From NCBI GenBank assembly GCA_017591395.1, contig WEDG01002533.1, forward strand, positions 29,067-93,066: a stretch of 64,000 bases of DNA, given 5' to 3'. Every line of letters starts with the position of its first letter. Position 1 is the stretch's first letter. Positions 1 through 11,640 of the stretch are shown here, piece by piece. The DNA is from Schistocephalus solidus. Its lineage: Eukaryota > Platyhelminthes > Cestoda > Diphyllobothriidea > Diphyllobothriidae. The translations under genes and the position numbers were made by a program. Under the pieces are notes generated by a model, which was not told the DNA's origin, did no database searches, and worked only from the letters and a program-made list of their open reading frames with translations.

Positions 1-550
1 CTATCTGTTTAAATTTTCCCCTAAAACAAACAGTAGTTAACATCGACATATTAATAAAATCAGAAACAAAATGCCAGCTATTTCAATCAGACATGATTTG
101 AGATTTTATTTGGCTGCGTTTTGCACAGCAACAAACCTGATGTCTGTTGCATTTGCATGTGCTATGACGCACTTGTTTAAAGACGGCCTGAAACCAAAAG
201 TAAAGTCTCTAGAGTGGAGTGGCAGAGAATACAAGTTTGGGTAGTATTGGTGGGCAGATGGAATGCTTGTCGGGTATGAGGGCATTTGGTTTGGGCACGT
301 GGACATAAGAAATGACTGCTTGTGGCCTACTCCGAGGACAGCAAGTGTGGGCAAAAACATTATGTTATTTATTCCCCCATTCCAGTCACCCTACCTTCGA
401 TCGATAATCTTTTAGCTTGTGAGACCGTCCGTCAATCAAGGCAACTGCTCAGGACACCCACTCTTTTGGCCTTTTAACACTCTATATGAGATTTTTTTCC
501 CGCTTGCCTTGTGCATATTACAAATATTGCCCCCTCTTGTCACCTACCGC
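1..550. other. unassigned AT-rich DNA
   Basis: No convincing gene. A minus-strand reading frame at 106-360 ends just before an AATAAA-like stretch, but it has no recognisable domain and no clear splice acceptor, so I do not call it. Confidence 0.4.
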
Positions 551-700
551 TTAACTGACAATCTTAGTCGGAAGCCAGGAGTCCGCAACTCGTGTTTTAG
601 CGTATATCGAGTTGGCCATACGAAGGAAATTTCGAAGGGCTTTGTTACCAATGCGAGCAGGTGTTATTTCATTTAAGAAAAGAAAGCAAATGATTGCATT
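551..700 (-). mobile_element. possible retroelement integrase-tail remnant
   Basis: A minus-strand frame reads IYAKTRVADSWLPTKIV followed by a stop and then GDKRGQ. The layout (small residue, W-L-P, then I-V and a G-D turn) resembles the C-terminal end of Ty3/gypsy-type integrases. The match is short and broken by stops, so this is only a weak suggestion. It could equally be a chance frame. Confidence 0.22.
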
Positions 701-820
701 GTTATCTTTAAATAATTGTCCTTTGCAATTTGTACAAGTCGTTTTATATTTAAGATTATAGCCAAAGGATAATAAGAAATTCAATTTGGAACCGCGACTA
801 TTACAAAGCTAAGCCATCCA

Positions 821-3613
821 CCATTCTACAAACAAGTAGCACTACAAGTAGTATGAATCTTATATGACAAAGACGTTATACCGTACTTCCGACATAGATA
901 CTAGCTAAAAGCCCAGACACGTGTTTCGCCGATGTTTCTGCTGCTGTGTGACACAGCAACGAGGCGTATCGGCTCCTCAGTGGGTCCCCCAGCGTTCTCT
1001 ATGCGGTTTCTGGTATATGGACTCCAGAGATAAATCGGGTAAATAATTTATGAAATTTATAAGTGCAGGACATGGAGTCAGGTGATTCGGACATGACTTT
1101 TAATTGTCAGACCCGACATTTCAATGAACATTTTGGTCGAAGACAATCAACCACTGTGGATTTACCACTTAATGCCCATTCTACAAACAAGTAGTACTAC
1201 AAGAAGTATGAATCTTATATGGCAAATACGTTATACCGTACTTCCAACATAAATTCTAGCAAAAAGCCCAGACACGTGTTTCGCCGATGTTTCTTTTGCT
1301 GTGTGACACAGCAACGAGTGGTGCGGCTCCTCAGTGTGTCCCCCAGCGTTCTTAATTCGGTTTCTGGTATATTTACTCCAGAGAATAATCGGGTCAATCA
1401 ATTTTGAAATTATTAAGTGCAGGACATGGAGTCAGGTGATTCGAACATGACTTTTTAGGGTCAAACCCAAAATTTCAATGAGCATGTGGGCTGAAGTCAA
1501 TCAACCACTGTGGAATAACCAGGTAATGCCCATTCTACAAACAAGTCGTACTACAAGTAATATGAATCGTATATGGCAAAGACGTTATCCCGTAATTGCG
1601 ACATAGATACTAGCTAAAAGCGCAGACAAGTGTTTCGCCAATATTTCTGTTGCTGTGTGACACAGCAACGAGGGGTTCGGCTCCTCAGTGGGTCCCCCAG
1701 CGTTCTCTATGCGGTTTCTGGTATATGGACTCCAGAGAATAATCGGGTGAATAATTTCTGAGTTTAATAAGCGCAGGACATGGAGTCAGGTGTTTTGGAC
1801 ATGACTTTTTAGGGTCAGACCCGAAATTTCAATGAATATGTGGGGCGAAGACATTCAACCACTGTGGAATAACCACGTAATGCCCATTCTATAAACAAGT
1901 AGTACTACAAGTAGTATGAATCTTATATGGCAAAGACGTTATACCGTACTTCCGACATAGATACTAGCTAAAAGCCCAGACACGAGTTTCGCCGATGTTT
2001 CTGCTGCGGTGTTACACTGCAACGAGGGGTTCGGCTCCGCAGTGGGTCCCCCAGCGTTCTCTATGCGGTTTCTGGTATATGTACTCCAGAGAAATATCGG
2101 GTAAATAATTTCTGAAATGAGTTAGTGCAGGACATGTAGTCAGGTGATTCGGACATGTCTTTTTAGGGTCAAACCTGAAATTTCAATGAACATTTGTGTC
2201 GAAGACAATCAACCACTGTGGAAAAACCACGTAATGCCCATTCTTCATACAAGTAGTACTACAAGTAGTATAAATCTTATATGGCAAAGACGTTATACCG
2301 TACTTCCGACATAGATACTAGCTTAAAAGCCCAGACACGTGTTTCGCCGATGTTTCTGCTGCTGTGTGACTCAACAACGAGGGGTTCGGCTCCTCAGTGG
2401 GTCCCCAAGCATTCTCTATGCGGTTTCTGGTATATGGACTCAAGGGAATAAACGGGTAAAAAATTTATAAAATTATTAAGTGCAGGTCATGCCGTCAGGT
2501 GATTCGGACATGACGTTTTATGGTCAGACCCGAAATTTCAAGGAACATTTGGGTCGAAGACAATCAACCCCTGTGAAATAACCATGTAATGCCCATTCTT
2601 CAAACAAACAGTACTACAAGAAGTACGAATCTTATATGGCAAAGACGTAATACCGTTCTTCCTACAAAGATACTAGCTAAAAGCACAGACGCGTGTTTCG
2701 ACGATGTTTCTGCTGCTGTGTGACACAGCAACGAGGGGTTCGGCACCTCAGTGGGTAACCAAACGTGCTCTATGCGGTTTCTGGTATATGGACTCTAGAG
2801 AATAATCGGGTTAATAATTTCTGAAATTATTAAGCTCAGGACATGGAGTCAGGTGATTAATACATGACTTTTTAAGGGTCAGACCTGAAATTTCAATGGA
2901 CATTTGGGTCGAAGACAATCAAACACTGTGAAATAACCACGTAATAACCATTCTACAAACAAGTAGTTTTACAAGTAGTGTGACTCTTATATGGCAAAGA
3001 CGTTATACCGTACTTCCGACATAGATACTTGCTAAAAGCCCAGACACGTGTTTCACCGATGTTTCTGCTGCTGTGTGACACAGCAATGAGGGGTTCGGCT
3101 CCTCAGTGGGTCCCCCAGCGTTCTCAATGCGGTTTCTGGTATATGGTCTCCAGAAAAAAATGGGGTAAAGAATTTCTGAAATTATTAAGTGCAGGACATG
3201 TAGTCAGGTTATTCGGACATGACTTTTTTAGGGTCAAACCCGAAATTTCAATAAACAGGTGGGTCGAAGTCAATCAACCACTGTGGAATAACCACGTAAT
3301 GCCCATTCTACAAACATGTAGTACTACAAGTAGTATGAATCTTATATGGCAAAGACGTAATACCGTACTTCCGACATAGATACTAGCTAAAAGCCCAGAC
3401 ACGTGTTTCGCCGATGTTTCTGCTGCTGTGTGACACAGCAACGAGGGGTTCGGCTCCTCAGTGGGTCCCCCAGCGTGCTCTATGCGGTTTCTGGTATATG
3501 GACTCCAGAGAATAATCGGGTAAATAATTTCGGAAAATTTTAAGTGCAGGACATGGAGTCAGGTGATTCGTACATGACTTTTTAGGGTCAAACCCGAAAT
3601 TTCAATGAACATT
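821..3613 (+). repeat. 355-bp tandem satellite, about 7.9 copies
   Basis: Units begin at about 821, 1176, 1530, 1884, 2238, 2593, 2948 and 3303, giving a period of 354-355 bp; the last unit stops near 3613. Landmarks in every unit are a run rich in AAGTAGTACTACAAGTAG, a near-perfect palindrome around GCTGTGTGACACAGC, and ATTTCAATGAACATTTGGG. Copies differ mainly by scattered substitutions. Reading frames inside, including 116 codons at 3029-3379, are not kept from copy to copy, so the array is non-coding. The same family returns inverted at 61640-63195. Confidence 0.95.
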
Positions 3614-4375
3614 TGAGCCAAGTTTGATTAAACTCACGGCTTGTGGTGTAGAATCATAGCTGAGTTAGCTAGAACGTCGGCTGTATAAAGCCTTTCCCTT
3701 TCTGGCATTTGTTCGAATTCCACCGACCCTGCCAAGTTTTTTACAAGCTGGTCAAATAAATTATTCAATTATGTTAATATTCTCTTTTAATGAATTGTGC
3801 CTGGTGGTCATCTGGTGGATTCTAGATTGATTGCTTCGGAAATCCTGCTTGGTTATTCCGCATGCTGTATAAAAATTGGTGAATTGCATACATTTCTTTA
3901 TGCTGGCGGGCAACTTGTCCCAAGTTTGATTAAACTTATGGCTCGTTGTGGGGTTTGATAGCTCACTTGGCTAGAAGCTTGGCTTTACTAACGCCTTCAT
4001 CTTGCTGGAATGGGTTCGAATCAAACCGAGGCCGCCAAGGTTTTCACGAGTAAGTCATATTAATTATTTAAACCTGCCTAAATCCTCTACTATTAAATTG
4101 CGCCTGGAAGTCATATGGTGAATACAAGATTGATAGCTTAGGAAATCCTCTTTTGAGAGTAAGCTTTTTGTATCAGAATTGGTGAAATCCATACGTTGCA
4201 GTACGCTAAGCGGGTAAGATGGCTCAAGTTTGATTAAACTCACGGCTCGTAGTGGGGCATCATAGCTCAGTTGGCTAGAACATTGGCTGTACGTAAACCT
4301 TCCCCTTGCTGGCATGGGTTAAAATTCCACCGAGACCTCAGAGTTTTTCGCTAGTGCGTCAAATTAATTATTTCG
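3614..4375 (+). repeat. tandem ~305-bp units with tRNA-derived heads
   Basis: Three heads begin at about 3617, 3919 and 4225 with CAAGTTTGATTAAACT, spaced 302 and 306 bp. Each has a tRNA-like block with an A-box (TAGCTCAGTTGGCTAGAAC-like) and a B-box (GGGTTCGAATC-like, decayed in places). The ~150 bp between heads is also repeated, for example TCATCTGGTGGATTCTAGATTGA against TCATATGGTGAATACAAGATTGA. The array therefore duplicated SINE-like head and spacer together. The third unit is cut after its head. The array abuts the 355-bp satellite with no gap. A more intact single copy of the head lies at 26699-26843. Confidence 0.85.
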
Positions 4376-4384
4376 GTTCCGCAC

Positions 4385-4610
4385 CCAGCAGGACAGTTCT
4401 ACAAATAGAGCACTATCGGAAATCTTGGCCTACACAACCTACCAGTCCATTCTATTCTCAGACAGCTCACCAGGGGTTCTTAGGACTTTTGTTCGACTAA
4501 GACAGCTCTCAAAATAGAGCAACCTGCCGGAAATCGTGGCATGGCTTACAAAACTTTCCAGACCAATCTAGACTCTAACTACTCGTCAGGCTTTCTGAGG
4601 AGTATCTACA
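4385..4610 (+). repeat. imperfect two-copy tandem repeat, ~108 bp
   Basis: ACAGTTCTACAAATAGAGCA near 4391 and ACAGCTCTCAAAATAGAGCA near 4501 start two similar stretches. Both continue through CGGAAATC-TGGC, CCAGNCCAATCTA-like and CTCACCAGGG / CTCGTCAGGC motifs. Function unknown. Confidence 0.6.
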
Positions 4611-4862
4611 TAACAAGCTGAGTCATAATTTATCCATATACTTTCAAACTGATTGTAAAAATTATATCGAGTCACTCGTTATAACAAATAATTTTAATAA
4701 CTTTTACAAGCAGACGTTGTTAAAAATTGTCAAGGGATTTCATTTATTTGCAAAATTGACGGAGGAGATAATTGATATCATTCTTGTGTAAAACCGCTGT
4801 TAGTGTAAATCTGCATTGAGCCACCCGTTAATACTTAAGTCACCACACAAGAATTCAAAAAG

Positions 4863-4947
4863 TCATGCCGCATGCGGGAATTGAACCCACGACCACCAAC
4901 GCGATGGTGACGCTCGCTAACCACTTGACCACCTCATCATGGCGGCG
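4863..4947 (-). repeat. tRNA-derived sequence (SINE head or tRNA pseudogene)
   Basis: On the minus strand the block has a good B-box (GTGGGTTCAATTCCCGC), an A-box-like TGGTCAAGTGGTTAGCG, and ends CATGCGGC that can pair with GCCGCCATG at the start with one bulge. No standard anticodon arm could be fitted with confidence. It differs from the SINE-like head at 3.6-4.4 kb. I favour a tRNA-derived repeat over a working tRNA gene. Confidence 0.5.
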
Positions 4948-4949
4948 GG

Positions 4950-5275
4950 CGCCCTCTCATATTAATATGCACGCTATTGACGACACGGCCATTTTTGGAG
5001 GCTGTCAGAAACTGTCAATCAAGCTAAACCAGCTGGATGATGAGATAAGGCAAATCAAATCTGCGTTTAAAGGCACCTTAAAAGCAGTTGATGCCACTCA
5101 GAAGTCCACTTAGCGAATAACCAGGAAAAAAATCATTAATACACCTTCAAAGGGTATCCCAAAAACAACTTCGACAGCTTTTACGGCTACTGAACAACAA
5201 TTACCAAAGGCGCAGGACAAAAACAGGCCGCCTAAAGCAACACGTTTCCACCCACTTATATGCCAACCATCTTAG
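4950..5275 (+). pseudogene. Lys/Thr-rich ORF remnant, possibly retroelement ORF1
   Basis: One plus frame reads through 4950-5113 (Q-L-D-D-E-I-R-Q-I-K-S-A-F-K-G-T helical stretch), meets a stop at 5111-5113, then stays open to about 5275 in the same frame with many Lys, Pro and Thr residues. A helical, heptad-like start followed by a basic Pro/Thr-rich tail is typical of ORF1 proteins of non-LTR elements. No domain is recognised, and the assignment is inference only. Confidence 0.25.
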
Positions 5276-6900
5276 CAACCCACTTTTCCACTTCCGTATT
5301 TTATTTCTAACTTATACTTTCAAAGCCATAGTGCACATAGAAAATAATTTTTAAAATTTATAAAATTTATTTACATTACACAAGCAGCTCGTTGAATAAT
5401 TAAAGATTAATTTTATTGACTGCAAGAATTTTTATAAAAACACGATGACCCTAAGAGGAGCCATTACTATGGAAATTACACAGATGTTATTTGCATAGGT
5501 GAATCCTGGACGCATCCCGATTTATTGATTCTTTCCATTTAAGAGAAGAATTTGACATCTGCTGGCAGGACGGCATAGATTAGCGTGAGTGTAATTGCCT
5601 TCTTTATTTGAGATCTTCCGTAAAGCAGTTTACCTACGATATGAATGTATCTTCATTTGCTAGGACACGCCTACTTCAAATATATTATTCTTTTGCCATA
5701 AAAAACGCTTTCCTTTGACATATTAAAATTAGTTTAAGAATGCGCTTCCGATGCTTAAATAATCGCTGAAGATTAAAACTTCCCTGAAAATAGATTGGAT
5801 TTAGAATATTTATCCGCATATATTTCTCAATTAATTATTTGCCAGTGAATTGACGTGGATAAAAATAAGTCTTTTCTATACTGACCATATATGTTTTAAC
5901 TGTTGCCTACCACTGACATTTCAAAGAACTCTCGCATAGCACGAGCCTATCAAAATTTGGATTTTGTACTAAATGAATTAACAAATAACGAGTTGGATCC
6001 TTGGACTGACATGCAAATCTCTCCTGTAATAAAATGAATCGCATTTCAAATAGTCAGTTTGGATTTCACCACATACCTTATAGAGTAAGTGTCTTAAACA
6101 TATCTTAATCTGAACTCTTCGAATTACCTTGTCCCTCGCTTTTTTTCAAAACATATAAAAAACGTTGAAAGGGTAGCTGTGTGAATTTTATTCTAATAAT
6201 TTTATCCGGACATGTCAGATGCACATAATTTTTGAAATGGCTTCTTATTTGCATCAAGCATTAGCCAGGCAGAATAATCACGTAGACTCAGTAAAATGAA
6301 CCCTAAACAATTAATTGCCTTAATCTTCAGTCTTCGATCGTCTGTCCAGCATGGCAAGAAAATGTCCCAAATGCTTCATGAATTCAAAGTATTCGTCATC
6401 GACAACAATGAGAAGGTGGAATTGTTAAGTTCTTTCTAGGAAAAACGCATTAATAAGAGGTATGAACCATTAAGCTAATGTCCCCGGGTTTCCCATAGAA
6501 AAATCAATACAAGGAATGCCTCCTAATGTAATTCAGAAGCATAAATGTCGATCATAAATTTCACATTGCTCGGGAAAAGATTGAATTCTTAACTCGATTA
6601 TCAAAACAACATCGACCCTTCACTGGTTAATAAGTCATTTATTCCACATTTAACTGTCAACAGGATTACCTCAGAAATATAAAAGACTTCAATCCTTCTT
6701 CTAGATTTCAAGTCTAAATATTGATCTGATGCAAACAACTCTCCGGGCTTGCATTAACCGATTTGCTCTTAAACTATTTTGTAAAGCTACAATTGTCGTG
6801 ATGACCTTCACCAGATCTCTACTTAGAATTAAATTTTACCTCGCAAGTAGTATAAAACGGGTCAATAAGCATTATTTTATAGTATTACATCCTTTTTAAA
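5276..6900. other. unassigned AT-rich DNA
   Basis: No tRNA-like blocks, tandem repeats or open coding stretches with splice sites were found on either strand. Confidence 0.4.
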
Positions 6901-7062
6901 TTAACAGACGTATGTGGTAGTTTCACATTTTAGCATTAGACTGTTGAAGAAGACGGTACTATCCTCAGATTCACAGCTGCTGGTAGTTTGGTCAACGAGC
7001 ACGGTCACATCTCCCCATGCATTGCTGATCCCGGTAGCCGTACTCTCATCTCTTGGCTTGGA
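6901..7062 (-). CDS. candidate terminal exon, Cys-containing
   Basis: On the minus strand a pyrimidine-containing acceptor (CCATATCCCGCTTAG) is followed by 53 open codons in phase 1 and a TAA. The peptide is Ser/Thr/Glu-rich and ends in T-T-T-Y-V-C, with three cysteines in the second half. Local GC is clearly higher than in the flanks, as expected of an exon. Phase 1 matches the exon at 10527-10631 on the same strand, so both could belong to one gene. Against this, the first exon was not found and the opposite strand is also open here. No family recognised. Confidence 0.3.
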   Translation of the reverse strand, partial: SKPRDESTATGISNAWGDVTVLVDQTTSSCESEDSTVFFNSLMLKCETTTYVC

Positions 7063-8642
7063 CTCTAAGCGGGATATGGTCAATCGCGCTTTACACCATA
7101 ACGTTCAGAAAGGGTCATTGGTAATTAAAGAAAGCGTTTGCAAAAATAACGAACCCGTGCATCGTGTACTCATGAGCCTTCCATCGGGTTAAAAATAGCA
7201 CTCCCGTAGCTTAATCCTCTTCCATTTTTAACCATCATCAGAATACAACCGTTGTTTCTGAGATTTCGAGGCTTAATTCTGCTGTAGGTCCATCGGGTTC
7301 ATCTCTGAACTCGCACCGCTATGTGCCCTATTTTACATCTCTTATTCGAACTTCCTCATAGTCTCATCACTCACACTCAGACTCAACCGAACCTGTTCCT
7401 CAATAAAATTCGTGAAGCATTTTTTTTACCTGCATGGTTTTTCAAAGTGGGGGCTCATTAAAAACTGCCCTCTTTTACTTGGAAGAGGTTTTTTTCAGTT
7501 TCGATTTCAGCTTATAATTGTATGCCAAACGGTTTATTCATGTGATTAAGGGATGCATCACTGATTTTTTTTAAAAAACTGCCTATTATCCTAAACCATC
7601 GATTATTACTTTCCTGCATATCTCGCTGCTCACACGGAGCACAACAATTCACAATTTATCATTTTACTTTAGTTCGTACTTTGTTGGGAAAGTGCTCTCA
7701 AAAGATAAGGAAAAAAACTGGCCAACTAAGATTACGCCAAGTCAAGTCTCCGTGTATACCCATAGGCAATTTATGCCGATAATAGTTATCCTTTTTGGTC
7801 AGTTAATAATTATTCTCTTTTGAATAATGTCGAACGCTTTTTTATAACCTGAAGTTCGTTGATCCGAATGTCCATAGATCCTTCACTTGGCTTTATTGAT
7901 GTTATGCGGGCTGAAGGTGAGTTTGCGAGATGGCATCGTATATTATCTGAGCATGAATTGGAGTACATAAAGCGTTCAAGTCGCTATGTTACGTCGCTGA
8001 TATCCCTTCGAGAAGGCATTATCGTCCCAATGAGGCACTAGACAGTACCGTCAGTATATTCTTCTACCATTACCCACTATCCTCCCTTGGAATCTATAAG
8101 TCCAAGTGTTATCTTAGGTGGCGATACTTTTAACCTAAATTGAAGCATTCGTTGTTGAACTAAATCCGGTACCGTACACTGTGCAACCAAGCAAAACCAC
8201 CATGACAATTGAACAGAACTCATATTCAGCCAATGTTAAGAGCATAGTCCAAAAAAGACGTTGGGATTAATATCATTCGATTATGTTCATTTTTATTATA
8301 TTCGCTCGGAAAAAATGCTTTCTGATACAAAGAGAAGTGCTAAGTAAAGGTTTCTGATAAAATTGTAATTCAAATTGAAGTTCCATTACTGACATATATA
8401 TGGGAGGGCGATAAGCAATTGTTATATTTTAACCAAGAGCAAAATTGAGCTTCATTTTGTAAAATTGTATTTTAATATGCATTTCAAACAAAAATGCTGA
8501 TGTTTTCCCAGTTATTTGCATACTAACTCAGCATTTCACCCGTAAGCTATCTAAATGGACCTACCCGCTTCCTTTGCGAAATTGTTCACTGTCCAAAACA
8601 TGTTTTTTTTATGTTAATTTCATGGTTTCTGGTTTCTTTCAG
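7063..8642. other. unassigned AT-rich DNA
   Basis: No feature supported. A 60-codon plus frame at 7859-8041 has a protein-like composition but no context that would support it. Confidence 0.35.
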
Positions 8643-8880
8643 TTATTGGATTGTTTTTGACGGGTAAGACCTTGTGTTGGCTATGGTTTGCGTGTAAGAA
8701 ATATACAAAATACAATACTTTGATGCCCAGAGCATGTGTTTAGTCATATATGGGTTATATGGTTTGCAGCATTGACCTTCATTAAGGTGAAATTTTCGAA
8801 AACCGTCCATTAAATGTTCTGCAAAATTCTTCCATACACTACCAACTAATTTAAACACGTTGCAAACAGTCATATGAGGC
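8643..8880 (-). other. open frame of unknown status
   Basis: A minus frame contains several aromatic residues and cysteines (for example F-H-L-N-E-G-Q-C-C-K-P-Y-N-P-Y) and is preceded by an acceptor-like TTTCTAAGG. It could be an internal exon of a minus-strand gene, but no good donor was found and the third positions are not obviously biased. Confidence 0.2.
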
Positions 8881-8889
8881 ACCCTTAGA

Positions 8890-10500
8890 AATCTCCTTAT
8901 TCACGACATGTTGAGCGGTGATAGTTCTAATGTTGTCTTGTCCAAAATATTTTGAGTCAATTTGACCGCTCCCCTTCTGAACATCCAATATTGGTCAGTG
9001 TCGTCCTCAAAACCATGTTATTCAACATTTGGGACGTAACATCAGCCGTTGGACATTTTCTTTCATCTCATAGTCCAGAACTGGGCTGGAATCTCAGTCA
9101 GTGTTTTAAAGGCGGATGTTATTGATATATTCCCATCCATTTTGTGAGATTTATTTAAATAAATAAATATTTGAAGCAAGCTAGCTTTTCAAAGTGAAAC
9201 CTTTCCCAGTGAATGGAAGTAATCGCAAATGCTGCATATCCCTAATCACGCTCAAGCTACGTCATGTTCGGCCATTCAACACACTTAACGCAACTTCGAA
9301 GATCATGGCGACATTAAGAACCTAAAAATGAATAACCTACTATGTTCGGCCCAGCATACGCGCTTCAAAATAAGGTCTTGTTACACCTGTCAGCTATCTT
9401 AATTTGATCATGTAAGCCATTTTGCGGACGAAAATGTAACGTTTTACATAGACTATTTATACTTTATTGAGGCCTTTTATCTTTTTTATCACGCAATCCT
9501 CCTTTTGAAATATTTTCCTACTGTACGTACGGTAATCCTCTTTAATTTTATTTCTACATACTTGGCATACAGCACGAAATATGTTAAGATCTCCAATGTT
9601 ATCTCCAACCCTGTTGAGTTATTCAATGTAGTGGGCTTAGCCCGCTTTTATTTTGTCTTTTGACAATGACATACGATGTTTATAACAGAATTTTATGCAC
9701 ATAATTTTTGTCGCCAATTAAAAAAATGTGAATAGATATAAGTCACCAGATCGCGGCCCTGTAATGGAACTATTAAAAAACGACTTTAAAGCTTTTGCCC
9801 AGTAGTGCTGCTCTTGGTGCCTTTACCTTCTCTCGGCAAAACTGCTCCATTTTGGTCGTTGGCGACGACCAACAGCCTCCAATAAGCATATATGGTCACG
9901 AGAATAATGTGCCTGAAGTTGTTAAAAGATGTCGGCATATCATATTCCAACGTTCTGAACTTTTCACAGCATTGTGCGCTGATTGTCTACAAAGCCCGCA
10001 GAATTACTGCGTAATTCACGTCAATGTTAAATCTATCAACAGTAGACTCAGACTTTATAAAACGCACATAATGATAGCTTGGAAAACTGCTCGTTTTTAT
10101 TATGCCACTGAACGCAAGTATATTAATTGGTCCAACTTATTTTTAAAAAAAATTACGCATCGTTGGATCACTATAATGTAACTCTTCAACAAAACTATGC
10201 GATTATACACTTTTAAGCCTTATGGTTTTTCCGATTACCGATGGCATTCATTTGCACAGTTAAGGCTTTGAAACAGACGTTTATTAAATGTTCATATCAC
10301 TTTGAGGCAGCTTGACCATACTCCGAGGAGCAGTGAGCGCAAAGTTTCTTAATTCTTCGACTAGAGCGAACAGTTTGGCATCTTAATCTTGTTTCTTTGA
10401 TCAAGAGAACTGTCAGTTGGTATTTAAATTAAAAGCTGCTTACAGGAATTCTGGTTGCCAAAACGCTTAAATGTGTCCTCCGGCTCGATGGAGAGCACGG
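8890..10500. other. unassigned AT-rich DNA
   Basis: Nothing firm. A 128-codon plus frame at 9795-10181 has no recognisable domain; its length is not remarkable for a window of this size. Confidence 0.35.
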
Positions 10501-10526
10501 TATCTGAGCCCGATCCCCTGTCTTAC

Positions 10527-10631
10527 CTTTGGGGTTTGGCGCTGGCTCTTCAGCCGGCAACTGATGATTTGTTTTGCAGACAGATAGCAACCATCTGCCG
10601 ATGCATTCTTGCCTGGCGCAGATGTTCGGTG
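10527..10631 (-). CDS. candidate internal exon of a small Cys-rich protein
   Basis: On the minus strand a strong acceptor (CTCTATCGTTTTTATAG) opens a 105-nt exon closed by a consensus donor (AAAG|GTAAGA). It is symmetric phase 1-1 and open: 34 full residues with the pattern C-x4-C-x8-C near its start (ICARQEC...SVC) and a Pro/Glu-rich end (PAEEPAPNPK). Both splice sites are close to consensus and the GC content is above that of the flanks. It may pair with the possible terminal exon at 6901-7062. The first exon, which should encode a signal peptide ending in phase 1, was not found. No known family recognised; a small secreted disulfide-rich protein is inferred. Confidence 0.45.
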
Positions 10632-11258
10632 CTATAAAAACGATAGAGAGGCTGAAAGCCAACTGCACTTGTGTTCCCCATTTCCGTTCTCAACTGCTTT
10701 CATTCTTTGGACATAAAGTGGAAAATAAATAGCAAATATATTCCTCTAGAAGTATTTTCTACATCAAAGCAGATCCTCACGGCATTATTTAAGATTACAT
10801 GTCAAATATACGAAAATAATTATTTTAAGAATAAGACCAATGGAAAATACCAGGTTTTGATGGATGCAGTTTTCTGCTGCTAGAGTTTACAGGTTAATTG
10901 CTATTTCTGGCAATTACACAATGGATCATCCAAATCCATTGTTGGTCCATCCCATGTACAGACGCAGAGGTAAATGTTTCTTTTAAAAATGCTCAGTGAT
11001 TCTTTCGATTGGAAATCAGATTTTGTGAACCCCAATTCCCGCGATTTTGCTGCACTTCAGCGGTGCTGGGTGCTCTCCTAACATGGATTAGGTATGTTTT
11101 TCAAGCAAGGTAGTTGTAAGGTGAAATGAATATCGAAGGAGATTGGTCAAGTTTTGGTTAACGACAACAACAACATACCATTGCACCCTCCATTGGCCAC
11201 GCCAGTCAATTAAAACTAGGTTAACAAAATACGTCAGCAACACACCAGCAAGAACGAA

Positions 11259-11267
11259 TATAAAAAG
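11259..11267 (+). promoter_or_regulatory. TATA box of the signal-peptide / Kunitz gene
   Basis: TATAAAAAG lies 41 bp before the ATG at 11300. A start site 25-30 bp downstream would fall near 11287 and skip an out-of-context ATG at 11281, leaving a leader of only about 12 nt. Confidence 0.55.
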
Positions 11268-11299
11268 GATCTGCTAAGAAATGAAGAAAAGCGAAAGAA

Positions 11300-11360
11300 A
11301 TGCTAGCATTAGTTCTGCTCAGCCTGGTAGCCTTGACGCGCGGAAATGCGGGATTGCCTG
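11300..11360 (+). CDS. signal-peptide exon of a secreted protein gene
   Basis: ATG opens 20 codons with a textbook signal peptide (M-L-A-L-V-L-L-S-L-V-A-L-T-R-G-N-A-G-L-P), followed by a consensus donor G|GTGAGT in phase 1. The hydrophobic core is residues 2-12 and cleavage after G15 or A17 is plausible. The TATA box sits 41 bp upstream. Two phase-1 acceptors lie downstream on the same strand, at 15204 (four-cysteine exon) and 15386 (Kunitz exon). Intron 1 would be about 3.8-4.0 kb and carries an antisense Penelope-like fragment. Small secreted Kunitz proteins with a separate signal exon ending in phase 1 are common in tapeworms; the link between these exons is inferred from phase and position. 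Confidence 0.7.
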
Positions 11361-11529
11361 GTGAGTACAGATAAACCTTTATTATATTATTTTTTAATTG
11401 GAATATATTATTAAAATCAAGCTTACGGGTTAACTTGGTAGGATTTGTTTTCACACATTAGATATAAAGTTAAATGTTTTATTTTAGTACCAGGTAGGGC
11501 AGTGAAATTGTATAATAATTAACTTAAAC

Positions 11530-11640
11530 GAGTGCAAAATCTTGTACAGATACGATTTAATAGAAGTCAGCCATTGGCGATGTCAATTGACGCAAAGCAC
11601 TGTGGTCAAAAATAAGAAAAGAGCACACAGTGAAAAGAAT
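11530..11640 (+). repeat. left part of an interspersed repeat split by a Penelope fragment
   Basis: GTCAGCCATTGGCGATGTCA here matches GTCAGCTATTGGCAATGACC near 33062. At 33 kb the match continues after about 60 bp into sequence that here is found only at 12885-13090. The Penelope-like pieces at 11824-12880 therefore lie within this repeat. Confidence 0.55.

Noticed and set aside
3029..3379. 116-codon plus ORF
   Set aside because: It lies across satellite units and the other copies have stops in the same frame.
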